This document shows positions 48,632 to 59,911 of a stretch of 64,000 bases of DNA, one piece after another (the stretch's first letter is position 1; each line of letters opens with the position of its first letter). The position numbers were made by a program, and so were the translations under genes. Below the pieces are notes generated by a model. The model searched no databases. It had not been told where the DNA came from and worked only from the letters and a program-made list of their open reading frames with translations. The DNA is from Moniliella sp. 'wahieum' (Eukaryota; Basidiomycota; Moniliellomycetes; Moniliellales; Moniliellaceae): the NCBI GenBank assembly GCA_003971905.1, contig RSEE01000055.1, positions 186,001 to 250,000 on the forward strand. Direction: 5' to 3'.

Positions 48632-49614
48632 ATGCCCTTGGCAATCAGCCTGCGCATCTCCTTCTGGTTGGCCCTTGCTTGGTGGTAGGTGCCCTCGGTG
48701 CCCATCATGTAGTCCCACCACCGGAACGAGGAGGCGTAGCAGCCAATAAACGCTTGGTGGTGGTGGTCGTGGTGGTCCGCGCCGGCCCAGAAGGAAGAAT
48801 GTGGCGGAGGCTAAAGGGGAAGTCGTACCCACTGTGCGAGTCAACCGCTTGGAACAGACGGAAAGAATCCAGATGTACACGGTGACCAGATGCACATTGC
48901 CCGTCATGTACGCCAGCGCGAGCGGCCCACCAATGGTGCCCATTCCCAACGAGAGCGTTTCGAGTGGGTGTGCGTACTCGGCGGCCAGACCAAAGGGAGC
49001 TGCACGAACACGGGTTAGTAGCGAGGCCTACCGGACATCCATGACCACAGCAGGGAGGGAGCGGACGTACCAGCATATTCATGGTGCTTCTTGTGAATGT
49101 AGCGGTAAAAGGGACCCCAGTGGAACAAGCGGTGAGCCCAGTAGTGCCACGTGTCCTCAATGACGAAGAAGATAGCGATTTGCCAGGCCATGGTGGTGAG
49201 CGCAGGGAACGGGACCTCATACGTTGCCAAACCGAGGTATTGGCACATGGGGTGGAACCCCCAAATTTGGGGCAGCTCCACCGTAAAGTGGCTAAGGAGC
49301 ACGTACTTGGTGCACTCCCATTGGTCCCGCCAAGTAGGCACCTTGTCGTCTTGGATCTTGTATTTGCGCAGGGCCGGGATGGCGTCAATGATGATCCAAG
49401 GCACAGAACGACCAAAGTACAAGAGCTCATGGAGGACAAAGCTCATCACTCCGGTCGCAATGATGGGGTTGTCCCACCAGAGGTACCATTGCACCCACCC
49501 CTTCTCAAACATGTTGAGGCTGGCATAGTCCACGCCTTGGTACATGGCGGCGCCATGGACGTCAACATGCGGGTTGACGAGTCCCTCAAATAAGGTTGTC
49601 GCATTGAACGACAT
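48598..49614 (-). CDS. ERG25: C-4 methylsterol oxidase, C-terminus replaced by LTR sequence
   Basis: ER membrane di-iron oxygenase that oxidises the C-4 methyl groups in ergosterol synthesis. Start ATG 49614-49612 ([18 protein letters not shown]). Exon 1 ends at 49071. A 71-nt intron (49070-49000) has a GTACGT donor, CTACTAAC branch site and GTGCAG acceptor. All three histidine boxes are present: HRLFH (WAHRLFHWG), HKKHH (IHKKHHEYA) and HHDHH, the last in exon 2. The gene-derived sequence stops at 48632 after MRRLIAKG. The reading frame then runs into the retroelement, adding [11 protein letters not shown] before a stop at 48598. The native last 14 residues (see 47184-47231) are lost. Two missing-T frameshifts in exon 2 (near 48857 and 48787) are probable sequence errors. 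The histidine boxes are upstream of the insertion, so activity may survive. Confidence 0.92.
48632..48636. repeat. Target-site duplication, right copy
   Basis: ATGCC on the + strand directly after the right LTR, matching 47227-47231. On the gene strand it is the GGC AT of the codons for Gly and (originally) Met. Confidence 0.93.
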
Positions 49615-50491
49615 GTTGATGACCGATGAAAAAGAAGGTGGTGGAGAAGACTGGGTGGGATGACAAGGTGGGAGACGAGAGGCAAAGTGGGGCTGTGGAC
49701 TCTTATACGTCTCTCGCGTTTCTTGCTTGCTTACCGGATGGATCCAGCCGATGGGCAAACAAGGGCAATGCGCGCGTCGGATCTTCGCCCTGCCAGACCA
49801 GCTGAGAGTGGCCGCTTGGGCACTGACGCACTGTGCCGTGATGATCTCATTCGCCCCTCTCCGGCTGGGTAAACTACATGGCAAGATGGCCTGCTCATAT
49901 AACCTGAGCCGCTCGCGCCTATAGGCCAGAGACACGCTTGGAAGCACCAATGGCGCTGCCATTCTGGGACGACAAAACACACTGGTCCCAAGCGGTAGGT
50001 TGTGCGCCAAACCCTAGCAGTCCTCTCCCGAGCTGTCAATGCATATTGGTTTCAATATTGAAGCTTTGAAAATTTTAAATTTTAGAGGCGTTCACGAGGT
50101 GGCGAACGTGGCCACGACAAACTCGCATCTTGGTCCTACGACCTGAGGGCCTGAGGCCTCGCAGCCAAGGCAAAGAACCGCTGCTTGCTAGTTACGCCCC
50201 CAGGCTCAAACTCTCCGCATCTCCAGGTAGGATTTTTTATTGCAACAGCTGGCCCAACCAATAAGGCAGTATGGCACAGAGCTACATGAAAAGGTGGCAT
50301 GGAGGGGACGGCCAAGGGCCAGAGGCCACGGCCAATTTTGTAGGAGTGGAACATGCGCGAGGGCAACATGAGGGCAGGGCGGACTGGTGGGTGCACACTG
50401 CACCAAACATAGCGGGACAAACAGAGATACAAAGAACCACCCTTGAAAGAAGACCCAACGGCATCATGTTCAAGGCGAACGGGCAAGGCAT
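49615..50491. other. Intergenic: ERG25 promoter and uL14 3' flank
   Basis: An AT-rich AAAATTTTAAATTTTAG block (50067-50084) and CCTGAGG heptamers (50141-50160) lie in the middle. No gene recognised; the ERG25 frame stays open upstream of its ATG but lacks conserved sequence. Confidence 0.55.
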
Positions 50492-50970
50492 TTAGACGAC
50501 AGTGCCGGCGTTCGAGGCGATACGGGGCCAGAGGTCAGCGCACTCCTTGGCCACGGGGCCAGTGATGGCCGAGCCCTTCATCTCGCCCTTGGGGTTCACA
50601 ATGACACCGGCGTTGTCCTCAAAGTAGAGGAACACACCGTCCTTCCTCCGCCACGTCTTGCGCTGGCGAATGACAATGGCCGGCATGACTATCGATGCAT
50701 GTCAGTCATCTCAGCAAACAAGGTAACAGGTGCAGAGCAGAGTCACAAAAACATACCCTTCTTGCGGAGCTCCGGCTTGCCCTTCTTGACCGAAGCGACA
50801 AACATGTCACCGGCCGAGGCGGCGGGCAGACGGTTGAGGCGGGCACCCGTACCGTGCACAGCAATGACGAACAGGTTCTTGGCGCCCGTGTTGTCAGCGC
50901 AGTTCATCACGGCGCCGACAGGCAGACCGAGGGTCATGCGGTACTTGGTTCCTTGCGCTCCCTTGGGCAT
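50492..50970 (-). CDS. RPL23: 60S ribosomal protein uL14 (RPL23)
   Basis: Cytosolic large-subunit protein at the subunit interface. Two exons, 50970-50757 and 50688-50492, with a 68-nt intron (GTATGT...GATAG), give 136 residues, the normal length. Sequence is unmistakable: [48 protein letters not shown] joined in phase to [20 protein letters not shown], then [20 protein letters not shown] and the invariant end [15 protein letters not shown]. No frameshift. Start chosen at [12 protein letters not shown] because it gives the standard short N-terminus and lies just after a stop-rich leader. Confidence 0.97.
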
Positions 50971-51676
50971 TGTGAGTTATTCTGTTTGGACACAGCCCGT
51001 GTCAGCCACGCGGTTCTCATCTTTGGCGCTCGTGGGCGGGGGCGCATGGAGCTACACAGTGCCCGAACGGAGATCCAAACACGCACCTTGAGTTGGTTGG
51101 CTGTCGACGGATGGAAAGCAGGTGGGCGAGCGGGAGGGCCAAGCCGCCGCAGCGGACAGACAGCTGGGCAGAGTAGGGTTTGGCATTTGGACCGACGGCA
51201 GCACTGCACAAGTGTACCGGCGCCCTACTGCGGCAGGCAGGCAGGGGTAGGGTTGCACTGCGCTGGCTGGAGCGCGTTGTACCGACGACGAGGAAGAGTT
51301 GAACGTTCAAAGTGGACGCACGTCGACGCGCTGACAGGGGAGGGAGGATGGGTGCAAGGGGCAATGGCAGTTGCAAGGGAAAGGCGGCGGCAGGCAGCGG
51401 GGCGACGCAGCGCCGCAGAGGAGAGCACTGCCGCCTGCGATCCGCCCCGGCTGGCACGAGGCACCGCCCCAGTCTCGACGCACGGCCCAGTCTCCCCTCC
51501 GGCAGAGTGCTGTGGTGCCGCAGCGGCCCCCGGGCTGCCAGCAGCAGCCTGCAGCGGCGGAGGGCGAGCGTCGCTGAGCAGCCCAGCCTTGCCCAGCGTC
51601 CTGAACGCTCGGCCCACGCTCAGCTCCACTCCCGCCGTTGCCACACCACCACCACCCCCTCCACCTCCACCCTGCC
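50971..51676. other. Divergent promoter region, RPL23 / BAR protein
   Basis: 700 bp, very GC-rich near the BAR gene. A GTTGAACGTTCAA palindrome lies at 51299-51311. Overlapping ORFs (e.g. 51312-51827) are CG-bias shadows. Confidence 0.6.
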
Positions 51677-52657
51677 ATGGACGCCTGGAAGTCGTTTACC
51701 ACCTCCCTCTCTGGCGCCGCTGCCACGGCCGCTGCCAGCGCTGCGCCCGTCGGCTCGCGTCTCAGCAAGCAGCTCGGCCACCTGTCCCAGCAGGCTCGCG
51801 AGCGCCTGGGCGCAGTCGACGATGTGACGGAGCTGCCGGCTGAGTACCGTGCGCTGGAGGCGCGCGTCGATGGCCTGCACGGCCCACGCCGCTGTCGCCC
51901 GTGTAGTCAAGGTGTACGAGAGCGAGGCGTACGACTGCCCCGTCAACGTCCAAGAGTCGGTCAGCGAAGCGTCTCGCGCTCGCTACCACTGTCAGTACCT
52001 GGGCTGCCCAGGCGCGCGGCACGCCAGCTGCTCACCAGTCTGCCCCCCCTCCCCACCGCACGCTTGCCCATACCCTCTCCCGTGCGGCAGCTAGCGCGGC
52101 CGTCGACCTTCAGCCCAAAGCCGGTGCCGAGACGGAGGAGCCCGAGGCGGTGCAGGCCTTGGCCTCCGCCCTGCAATCGGTCAGCATTGCCACGAACAGT
52201 GTGGGCAATGCACGTCTGGAGCAAGACCACGAGATTATCGCCTCCTTCTACACGCCCTGGATTGCCTTTGGCAACCAAATTGGCTTGGCCACCAAGGCGC
52301 GCCAAGCGGTGGGAGATGCACGGCTGGAGCTGGATGCGGCCAAGCAGACGCTCAAGTCGCTGGAGACGTCCTTGGCCACCTCCCCAGCCGCCGACCGGTC
52401 CAGGCTTGAGAAGGCCCAGACGGACGTGGAAAATGCAGAGGATGCGCTGGCCGCAACGGAGGATGCGATTGGGCTGATGAAGAATGTGCTGGAGAACCCC
52501 GAGCCGGTGCGGATGCTCGGCGTGCTGGTTCAAGTGTACTCCTGCCTCTTGTTCCTCGATGCGAAACTGACCCTTCCGCCACAGGCAAGCCGAGTTCCAT
52601 CGCAAAGCGGCAGAAGCGCTCGAGACGGCCTTGGCCCAGGTCTCGGCGATTCATTAA
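51677..52657 (+). CDS. BAR-domain protein (Gvp36-like)
   Basis: Membrane-curvature protein of the fungal Gvp36/BAR_2 group, linked to Golgi, endosome and vacuole trafficking. Start ATG 51677 (MDAWKSFTTSLSGAAATAAA). The amphipathic N-terminal segment SKQLGHLSQQARERLGAVDD and LPAEYRALEARVDGL open the domain. After a frame change and a probable intron (about 51990-52090) the core helices follow: IATNSVGNARLEQDHEIIAS, FYTPWIAFGNQIGLATKARQ, AVGDARLELDAAKQTLKSLE and ENAEDALAATEDAIGLMKNV. A last intron ends CCACAG at about 52584, and the final exon AEFHRKAAEALETALAQVSA ends IH at the TAA 52655-52657. The Gvp36 assignment is by overall pattern (NARLxxD, FYxPW, KARxxVxxARLxxD). Confidence 0.85.
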
Positions 52658-53268
52658 GATACCTCCCCTTCCCTTTCCCGCCAAGTTGGTGGTGTGTGTA
52701 TTGCCAATGATGTTGCTCCCCCTGCCCCCCCCCCTCACACACATCCGCCTGAGGTCCAGTTCGGCATTCATTGTTCCTCTGTGTTGGTCTCTGTGCACGC
52801 GACGCTCCCAGACGTGTCCTGATGAACCCTGAATTTATGTGTAGTCTCTGTGTGTGAGCGGCTGAGACCAATGTTGTACCGAGATAGGGGGTGACGATAT
52901 TGGGCCGGACACGAGAAGCCTCTAAACGGGAGGGAGGAGAACAACACAGATCGATTCATCTGAGGGTGCAGCTGGGCCACCACGTCCTAGGTAGGGGAAA
53001 GAAAAAAATTAGACGTCCAAACAACATAACTAACTAGTCGGTGAGCACCTCGTCCTACGTGCGTGAACTGTGGCCGTTGCCGGTTGAACTTCAACGTTGA
53101 TGCTACCTTTTTGCCGTTGGTTTCGCCGCTCTCCTTCACAGCATGTCACCTTAGTCTGGAGTCACTCTCCTGAGATCTGAGATGGGGGACTGTTTATGGG
53201 GCTGTACAAGGGTTGCAGCAAACAGAGGGATAGATTGTCGTATGCACAAAAGGGTACTAAGTAGGTTT
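52658..53268. other. Convergent intergenic region
   Basis: Between the BAR gene and complex I 75-kDa subunit stops. C-run 52720-52734 (CCCCCTGCCCCCCCCCC) and a GGTTGAACTTCAACGTTGA motif (53079-53097). Nothing coding. Confidence 0.6.
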
Positions 53269-55563
53269 CTACCCCAAACGTGCATGGGGTGGCAGGGGGT
53301 CTTCGATCTGCTCCTGCGGAAGTTTCTCAATAAACGCCTTGACGCACTTGACCATCGTCGGGGACGCGCGGCTGATTGGGTCGGTCTGGTAAAAGTTCTT
53401 GATCGGGTTGACCAAGGGCGCACCCGTTGCTTCCGCCAGATTCCCGCCGGCAATCAGCTGGTTCAAGCCCAGAAGCGCCGTGGCGGGCTGGTGGGCTCCG
53501 CTACATCGTACCGCACCAGCGTCGGGGAGATGTCAAACAGCCGGTCACGCAGCTCCAACGTACTGTCGTACGGCAAGGTCACCCCCACCTCCGACAAGGC
53601 ACGAACAATCTTCCAGTCCTCCCGGCTCGCTCCGGGCGGAGGCACGGCAGCACGGGTAAGCTGAGTCCGGCCTTCGGTGTTAACATACGTCACACTCTTC
53701 TCCGTGTACGCTGCGCCTGGCAACACCACATCGGCATACTGCGCACCCACATCACCGTGGTGTCCTTGGTACACCACGAAGGCTTCCTCGGGAATCGAGG
53801 CAGGGTCAAAGTCGTCAGAGTTGAGAAGGTAAATGAATTTGGGCTCCGTCTTCTCGGCCGCCTTGGAAGGTGCAAAGCCAAGCTCGTTCGCTCCGTTGCG
53901 AGAGGCCGTACGTTGCAGAATGCTGAGCCCGTTCCACTCGGGCGTGAGGAACTGGGCCTGGTGTTGCTTGATGTGATTGGCAATGCCACTGAGAATGTGT
54001 TTGCCATCCGCATTTTCAGGACCGCGCTGCCCACAATAATCATCGGTTTCTTGGCCGCTTGGAACTTTTGCGCAAACTCCGAGGAACCAGTCAGGGCTTC
54101 CTGCAACGCCGTGGCGTCCGTACCCAGATGAGCATAGTCGTACGTCAAGTCTTCCGGTTCACCCACCAGCCCCAGATCCTGTCCCAGACGAAGGAATGCC
54201 TTGCGCAGACGAGCATTGACCAGCGTCCCCTCGTGCCGCGGGCTGGTGCCGACCACAAAACCACATCTGCATCTTCGATCCCAGCAATCCCAGCGTTGAA
54301 CGAGTAGTTGGAGCGAATCGACGCATTGATGCTGGTCTTGTCGCCGCCAGGCAAATCAATGGTAGTGTTGTCTGAACCCAGCCGGTTGATCAGGTCCTTG
54401 AGCGCGGCGAGCGACTCGGTGTCGGCCAACGCACCCGCTACCGCCTTGATCTCGTTCCCTTGGGCTTGGGTCGAGATCAGCCCGGCAGCAATTGACGCCA
54501 GTGCTTCGGGCCAAGTAGCGGGCACGAACCGATCGCCCTGTTTGATGAGCGGGGCCGTGAGGCGCTGGTACTTGAGACCGTCGACGGCAAAGCGCGTCTT
54601 GTCGTTGATCCACTCCTCGTTGACATCGTCGTTGGTACGGGGGAGAACGCGCATGACCTGCACGCCCCGCGAGTCTACACGAATGTTTGAGCCAACGGCA
54701 TCAAGTACATCGATGGACTCGGTGTTCTTCAGTTCCCACGGACGCGAGTGGAACGCACCGGGCTTGCTCGTCAGCGCACCCACAGGGCACAGATCAATCA
54801 CGTTGCCCGACAGCTCGGAATTGAGCACCTGCTCTACATACATGCCAATCTGCAGGTCGTTCCCACGGCCCGTCGTGCCCATCTCTTGCACACCGGCAAT
54901 CTCGTTGGAGAAGCGCACACAGCGAGTGCAGTGAATGCAACGCGTCATCACCGTCTTGACCAAGGGGCCCATGTACTTGTCCTCTACCGCACGCTTACCC
55001 TTGACTTCATGGAAGCGGCCGCGGTCCGCACCGTAGCGCATCGACTGGTCCTGCAAGTCGCACTCCCCGCCCCAGTCGCAGATAGGGCAGTCGAGCGGGT
55101 GGTTGGACAGCAGGAACTCCATCACGCCTTCCCGCCACGAGTTGACCTTGGCCGAGGTGGTGCTGATCACTTGCCCCGGCATGGCGGGGAAGGCACACGA
55201 GGCAAGCGGTTTGGGCGCGCCCTTGCTCTCGACGAGGCACATGCGGCAGTTGCCCGCCACGTTGAGGCGCTCGTGGTAGCAGAAACGCGGGATCTGGGCG
55301 CCAGCCTGCTCGCAAGCCTGGATCAAAGCCGTGCTGCATATGCAGAGGTCAGCAGGGAGGGGGGGTTAGAAAACGGGAGGCGGAAAGAGGACATACCCCT
55401 GCGGCACCTCGATCTCCTTGCCATCCACCGTGAGCTTGATCATCTTGATGTCGGCGGCGGCGGCGTGGGCGACGCGTGCCGAGGTGGCGAGGGCGGCGGC
55501 GAGGGCGGGCGCATGGGGGCGCGACACGCGCGCCAGCGGGGCAAGCGAGGCGCGCAGCAGCAT
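53269..55563 (-). CDS. NDUFS1: NADH:ubiquinone oxidoreductase 75/78-kDa iron-sulfur subunit
   Basis: Largest subunit of the complex I electron-input module in the mitochondrial inner membrane (matrix side). Start ATG 55563-55561 with an Arg/Ala-rich import presequence ([20 protein letters not shown]). A 63-nt intron (55396-55334, GTATGT...TGCAG) interrupts [16 protein letters not shown] in phase. Cluster ligands are all visible: [15 protein letters not shown] (2Fe-2S), [18 protein letters not shown] and [19 protein letters not shown] (4Fe-4S). The molybdopterin-oxidoreductase-like domain follows ([20 protein letters not shown], then [19 protein letters not shown] and [20 protein letters not shown]). 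It ends PLPPHARLG at 53269. Frameshifts near 54258 (A4 run on +), 54015 (T4 run), 53800 and 53470 split an otherwise continuous protein. Confidence 0.94.
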
Positions 55564-55843
55564 GGAGCGGGGGTCGATGGCGGCGCAGACAGCGGCGCGG
55601 CGGCCGGGGGGTTGGATCTTGGAGCTGAAGCCAGGCGGGGGAAATTAGTAATGGGCAACCCTAGCGGCTGCCTGCCCGGCCTGGCCTGTGGTCGATGATC
55701 GACAGTCTCCACTAAGTATACTTATATATGAGCAGCACATCACCCATTGGAATGGCTGGGCTACGGTGTGCTGCGACTACATAGGTACACTATGCCTGCG
55801 TCCGCTGTGCTCCCCAGCGTCCCTCGCGTGCGCGCCAACGTGC
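55564..55843. other. Intergenic, NDUFS1 upstream
   Basis: 280 bp with a TATACTTATATATG element on the + strand (55717-55730), read TATATAAGTATA toward NDUFS1 at about 155 bp upstream of its ATG: a plausible core promoter element. Confidence 0.45.
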
Positions 55844-58800
55844 TCATCGTACTGATATCTGCCCCTCAGGTGCTGCCTGCACTGCCTGTGCGCCCGGCGC
55901 GCGCATCCCCCCCCCCGCCGGCCGCCGGCCGAGTGCGGCCGCCGGTGCGGCTCCTCCGTCGACAGCGGCGAGAAGGGCCGTGGCCCCGGCTCGGAGCGCG
56001 TCGCCGACACGGCACTGGCCCCCGGACTGACCACCATCTTGTCCCGCGACACCAGCACGCTCTCCCCCCGCCCGGCCGAGACGGGCGGCGTGCGCCGGGA
56101 CTGCTGCCTCTTCTTCCCGCCCCCGTCGCCCTCCGCCACTCGACATGCGGCGCCGTTTGGCCCCGGCACGCGGTGAGCCCGCCCCCGCTGTCCCGCGTTC
56201 ACGCTTTAGCCGCCCGCCCATTCGCACCCGTAGGAAGCGCACTGCGGACGCTGGCCGCACTCGCTGCGCTCGTCGCACTGGCGGCATTGACGCCCGTGGG
56301 GGGGCACCGCTACCGTTACCGGACAACCGAGCGGTCGTTGGCGCCGCCGGCCCACTCGGCACACTGGTGGGTCCCCTCGGAGGCTGAGGCTGAGGCTGGT
56401 ACCGCACCCCCCCCGCCAAGCCCAGCAATGCATCCACCGCCCCGCTATCCGCCTCCTGCAGTTCCTCTTTCCCGCTTTCCTCCGAGTCCGACTTGCGGGT
56501 CTTGGTCTTGCGGCGCGCTCGGGGCGACGCGCGGGGCTGCTGGGGATTGGCGATGGGTGGGGAAGGGGTCAGGCCCGGAGCAGATACGGATACGGATGCG
56601 GTGCGGCTAGGACCAGGCTCAGGGTTACGCCGCGCCGGGTCTGCGCCCGGCCCCAGTGGCTGGGAGGGCGGTAGCTCGCGCTCGGCTGCTACTGCGTCCG
56701 GGCGCTCGGCTCCGACCCCCGGCCCGATCGGGCGGGGGGCGGAGGTCGGGCTGCATGACAGGAAAGCCGCTTGGGCGCGCAGCTACTGGCACGCCAGGCC
56801 CGAGGCTATGCAAGGCAGGTACGTTGGCATCCGGCACGGCAGGCGCATTTTCGCCTTCCCCTGCCTCGTAGGAGCCTGTGAGATACTGCGCTGTCGTACT
56901 CACATCCAGGGCGTGGGCGGGGAGCGCGGAGGGATGGGCGTGTCGTTGGGCTCGGCAAGGAAGGTGCGCAAGCGGGCAGCGATCACGGGGTTCCGGGTCC
57001 AACTGGGCAGCCCGCACGTACGCGTCCCGTGCGTCCTGCCGCTGGTTGTTGCACGTTTCGTACAGACAGCCAAGGTTGAACCACACCTCGGGGATGCCAG
57101 GGTGGAGCTGGATGGCGCGGCTGAAGGCATCGAGCGTGTCTTCGTACTGCTCAATACGGTAGTACAGCAGGCCGATCGAACACCAGAACGTGGCTTGGTT
57201 CCCATCGCGGAAAACAGCCTGCTGGTACGCCTCGTACGCCTTGTCGTAATTCTCTTGGGCCATCAAGGCGCGGCCGAGAAGGTACCAGGTCTGAGCATCC
57301 GCCGCATCGGCCTCGAGCGAGATTGTCAGATACTCCACCGCCCGATCCTGGTCGGCAAAGGGGGTTTCAGAATGGAGATAGAGCCCCCCCAACTGCTGGA
57401 GCACCTTGGCGTGCTGCGGTAACTCGCGAGCACACGCTCGTACGCTTCTTTGGCCATCACAAAGTCCCGCTGTAGCTCGCACACGTGGCCCACCTGGAAC
57501 TGGATATCCGCCTGCTTCAACGGCGCAGGCGGATCGGGAAGGATGTAGCGGAAACAATCGAGGCTGGCAGGGAACTTGCGCTGTTGCTTGTAGATCACCC
57601 CGAGCCGGAAAAAGATCTCGTTTGCCTTGTCAAAGTCGGCATCCATGCTCACCACGCTAGAAAAGGCTTGCTCGGCATGCTCCAGCAGGCCATACCGGTC
57701 GTACAGGATCCCAATCCCGTACCACAGCCGCGGCTCCTTGGGGTTGGAGAGGTTGTAGAGCGCTTTCTGGTACGCCGCATACGCACTCTGCAAGTCGTCC
57801 ATCATCAGGTAGCAGTGGCCCAGCGCACCCCACGTCTCCCCGTCCTCAGGGGCAAGCTGGAGCGCGCGCTGCAACACTTCCACCGCCTTGTCCTGCTGTT
57901 CCATATCCCGGTACACATTCCCCAGCGCCCGATGGGCCGCCAACGAGTGCGGCTCGTGCTGCAGTGCGTTCTGTATCGAATGGATGGCTCGTTCGTAGCC
58001 ATCCGGGCCGCCCATCGTCGTTGCCGCCGAGGCTGCATGGGGTGGGAGGTTAGCGCCGTATCAAAGCGAAGCAAAAAGACAAAACAGAACCAACAGGTAC
58101 GCACCAATCGACAACCAGGTTTCCACGTTGGCCTGGATCAGTTCTTTCATCACCCCTACCGCCTCTCGGACGGGGGAGGAAACTGTGCCGAAGATGGACG
58201 GAGAGGAGGCGAGAGCTTGGTCCCAGCCGCATCCGCCTCTGCATCCGCGCCCGCAGCGATGGCAGTCGTAGCAGGGTCATTGGCCATCCTCAGCCTCCGC
58301 CCAGCTGTGGCATGAACAGGCACGGGCGCCACCACACGTCCCGCTGCCGTGGCCGCCGCTTCCATCGGCTCTTCCCGTAGCAGTGGCGACCGTATCGGAA
58401 GAGGCATCCTCCCCATCGTGGGAGCTGCCTCAATGCGCTGCGCCTCAACTTGAGCATGAGCAGTCTCCATGTGGTGGGCATGAGCTGCGGCTTCCATCTG
58501 GGCCTGAGCCTGAGCCTGAGCCTGAGCTGGGCCTGAGCTTGAGCCTGACCTGAGCTTGAGCTTGAGCCTGAGCTTGAGTATGTGCTTCAGCCTGTGCCTG
58601 AGCTTGGGCTTGCGCTTGCGCCTGTGCATGAGCTTGGGCTTGGGCTTGGGCTTGGCTTGGGCTTGTGCCTGAGCCTGAGCTTGAGCTTGAGCTTGGGCGG
58701 CCTGGGCCCGTGCTTGAGCTTGGGCTTGAGCTTGGGCTTGGGCTTGAGCTTGGGCTTGAGCTTGGGCTTGGGCTTGAGCTTTTGCAGCTTGTGCTTGAGC

Positions 58801-59911
58801 CTGGGCTTGAGCTTGGGCCTGGGCTTCAGCTTCAGCCTGAGCCTGGGCCTGAGCTTCGGCTTCGGCTTCAGCTTCAGCTGCAGCCTGAGCCTGGGCCTGG
58901 GCCTGGGCCTGGGCTGGCCTTGCTTGAGCTTGCGCATGTGCTTGTGCTTGAGCATGTGCTTGCGCTTGTGCATGAGCCCGTTCCTCTTCGACCTCGTCCG
59001 GCTCTGGAGGCGCAGTATAGGGCGGAAGAAGGCTCATGGCCACACCCTGTTGGCGGTTATGATCGTATTCCCGCTCGTATGCCATCAAGCGTTCGCGTGT
59101 CCGCTCAACAGGAGGCAACACATGCAGTGCATGAGGCCTCGCCGCGCATGGTCCCGTTCCCACTTCCTCCCACTCTCGCTTCGGCCGATCCCGCTCCTCG
59201 GCCATCAGGGCGAAGGGTGGCGCGCGGCTCCCCCTGGGCGTGGGCAGCTTGTGCGTGTGCTTGCGCTTGTGTTGGGCATGGGCTTGTGCTGAGCGTGGGC
59301 ATGGGCATGTGCTTGGGCTTGGGTTGGGCGTGGGCATGGGCCTGGGCCTGGGCCTGAGCATGGTACTCGTACTCGACTCATACTCTCTCTGGGCGCGCTC
59401 GCGCTCATATGCCGCATGCGCCTCGCGCTCCTCCCATGGCACCTCCCCGGCTGGCGAGGCGACGCCTCGTATCGCCCGCGCCGAGGCGGCATGGCAGGAT
59501 GCCAGGGGGAAGCATGCACACTGCGTGGCGGCGAGCGGAGCGGAGACCCGGGCGCCATGGCGGGGACGGGGTGGGGCCCGTGCGGGCGGCAGGCGAGTAG
59601 TGCGGGTGGGGATGGGCCAGGACCGAGGGCGGGCGGGCGGGCGGATGCATGCGGGCGTCGGGATCGGGATCGCGCTCGCGGCTGGCATAGCGCGCAGGGT
59701 AGGGCGCGGGCGGTAGGCCGGCTCAGCGTCGTACGCGGCGGCGGCGGCGGCGGCGGTAGGGCGGGCGGTAGGCGGGCGGCGGCGGCGGGTAGGCCGGGGG
59801 CTGCCGGGCGGCGGCGGCGGGGCGGCGTAGGCGTAGGGCGCGCATAGACGTCGGGCACGGGGGGGCCGCGCGGGGCGGCGCGGCGGGCGGCAGACGCTGG
59901 CTGTAGGCCAT
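55844..59911 (-). CDS. SSN6: General transcriptional corepressor Ssn6/Cyc8 (TPR protein)
   Basis: Partner of Tup1 in global repression. Start ATG 59911-59909 ([17 protein letters not shown]), followed by a Pro/Arg/Ala-rich N-terminus. A long (Ala-Gln)n domain is encoded by a GCTCAA-type hexanucleotide array (about 58990-58500). Then [14 protein letters not shown] marks the entry to the TPR block. A 72-nt intron (58104-58033, GTGCGT...ATGCAG) splits the first repeat. Tandem TPRs run about 58020-56990: [80 protein letters not shown] and [20 protein letters not shown]. About ten repeats, as in the family. The C-terminus is Ser/Pro-rich with [18 protein letters not shown] near 56090. The exact stop (55844 or 55777) is uncertain. 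Frame breaks occur near 57400 and inside the AQ array. Confidence 0.9.
58500..58990 (-). repeat. Hexanucleotide array coding for poly(Ala-Gln)
   Basis: Imperfect GCTCAA/GCCCAG hexamers on the minus strand encode AQAQAQ in SSN6. Because the unit is 6 bp, all frames stay open: another frame reads LKPKLKPK and the + strand reads LGLGLS. A segment at about 58640-58530 has slipped to the KPKPK frame relative to AQAQ, so the array contains at least two compensating or erroneous single-base changes. Confidence 0.9.

Noticed and set aside
58582-59357. Long + strand ORFs rich in Leu-Gly (LGLGLS repeats)
   Set aside because: Antisense shadow of the SSN6 Ala-Gln hexanucleotide array; a 6-bp unit keeps all frames open.
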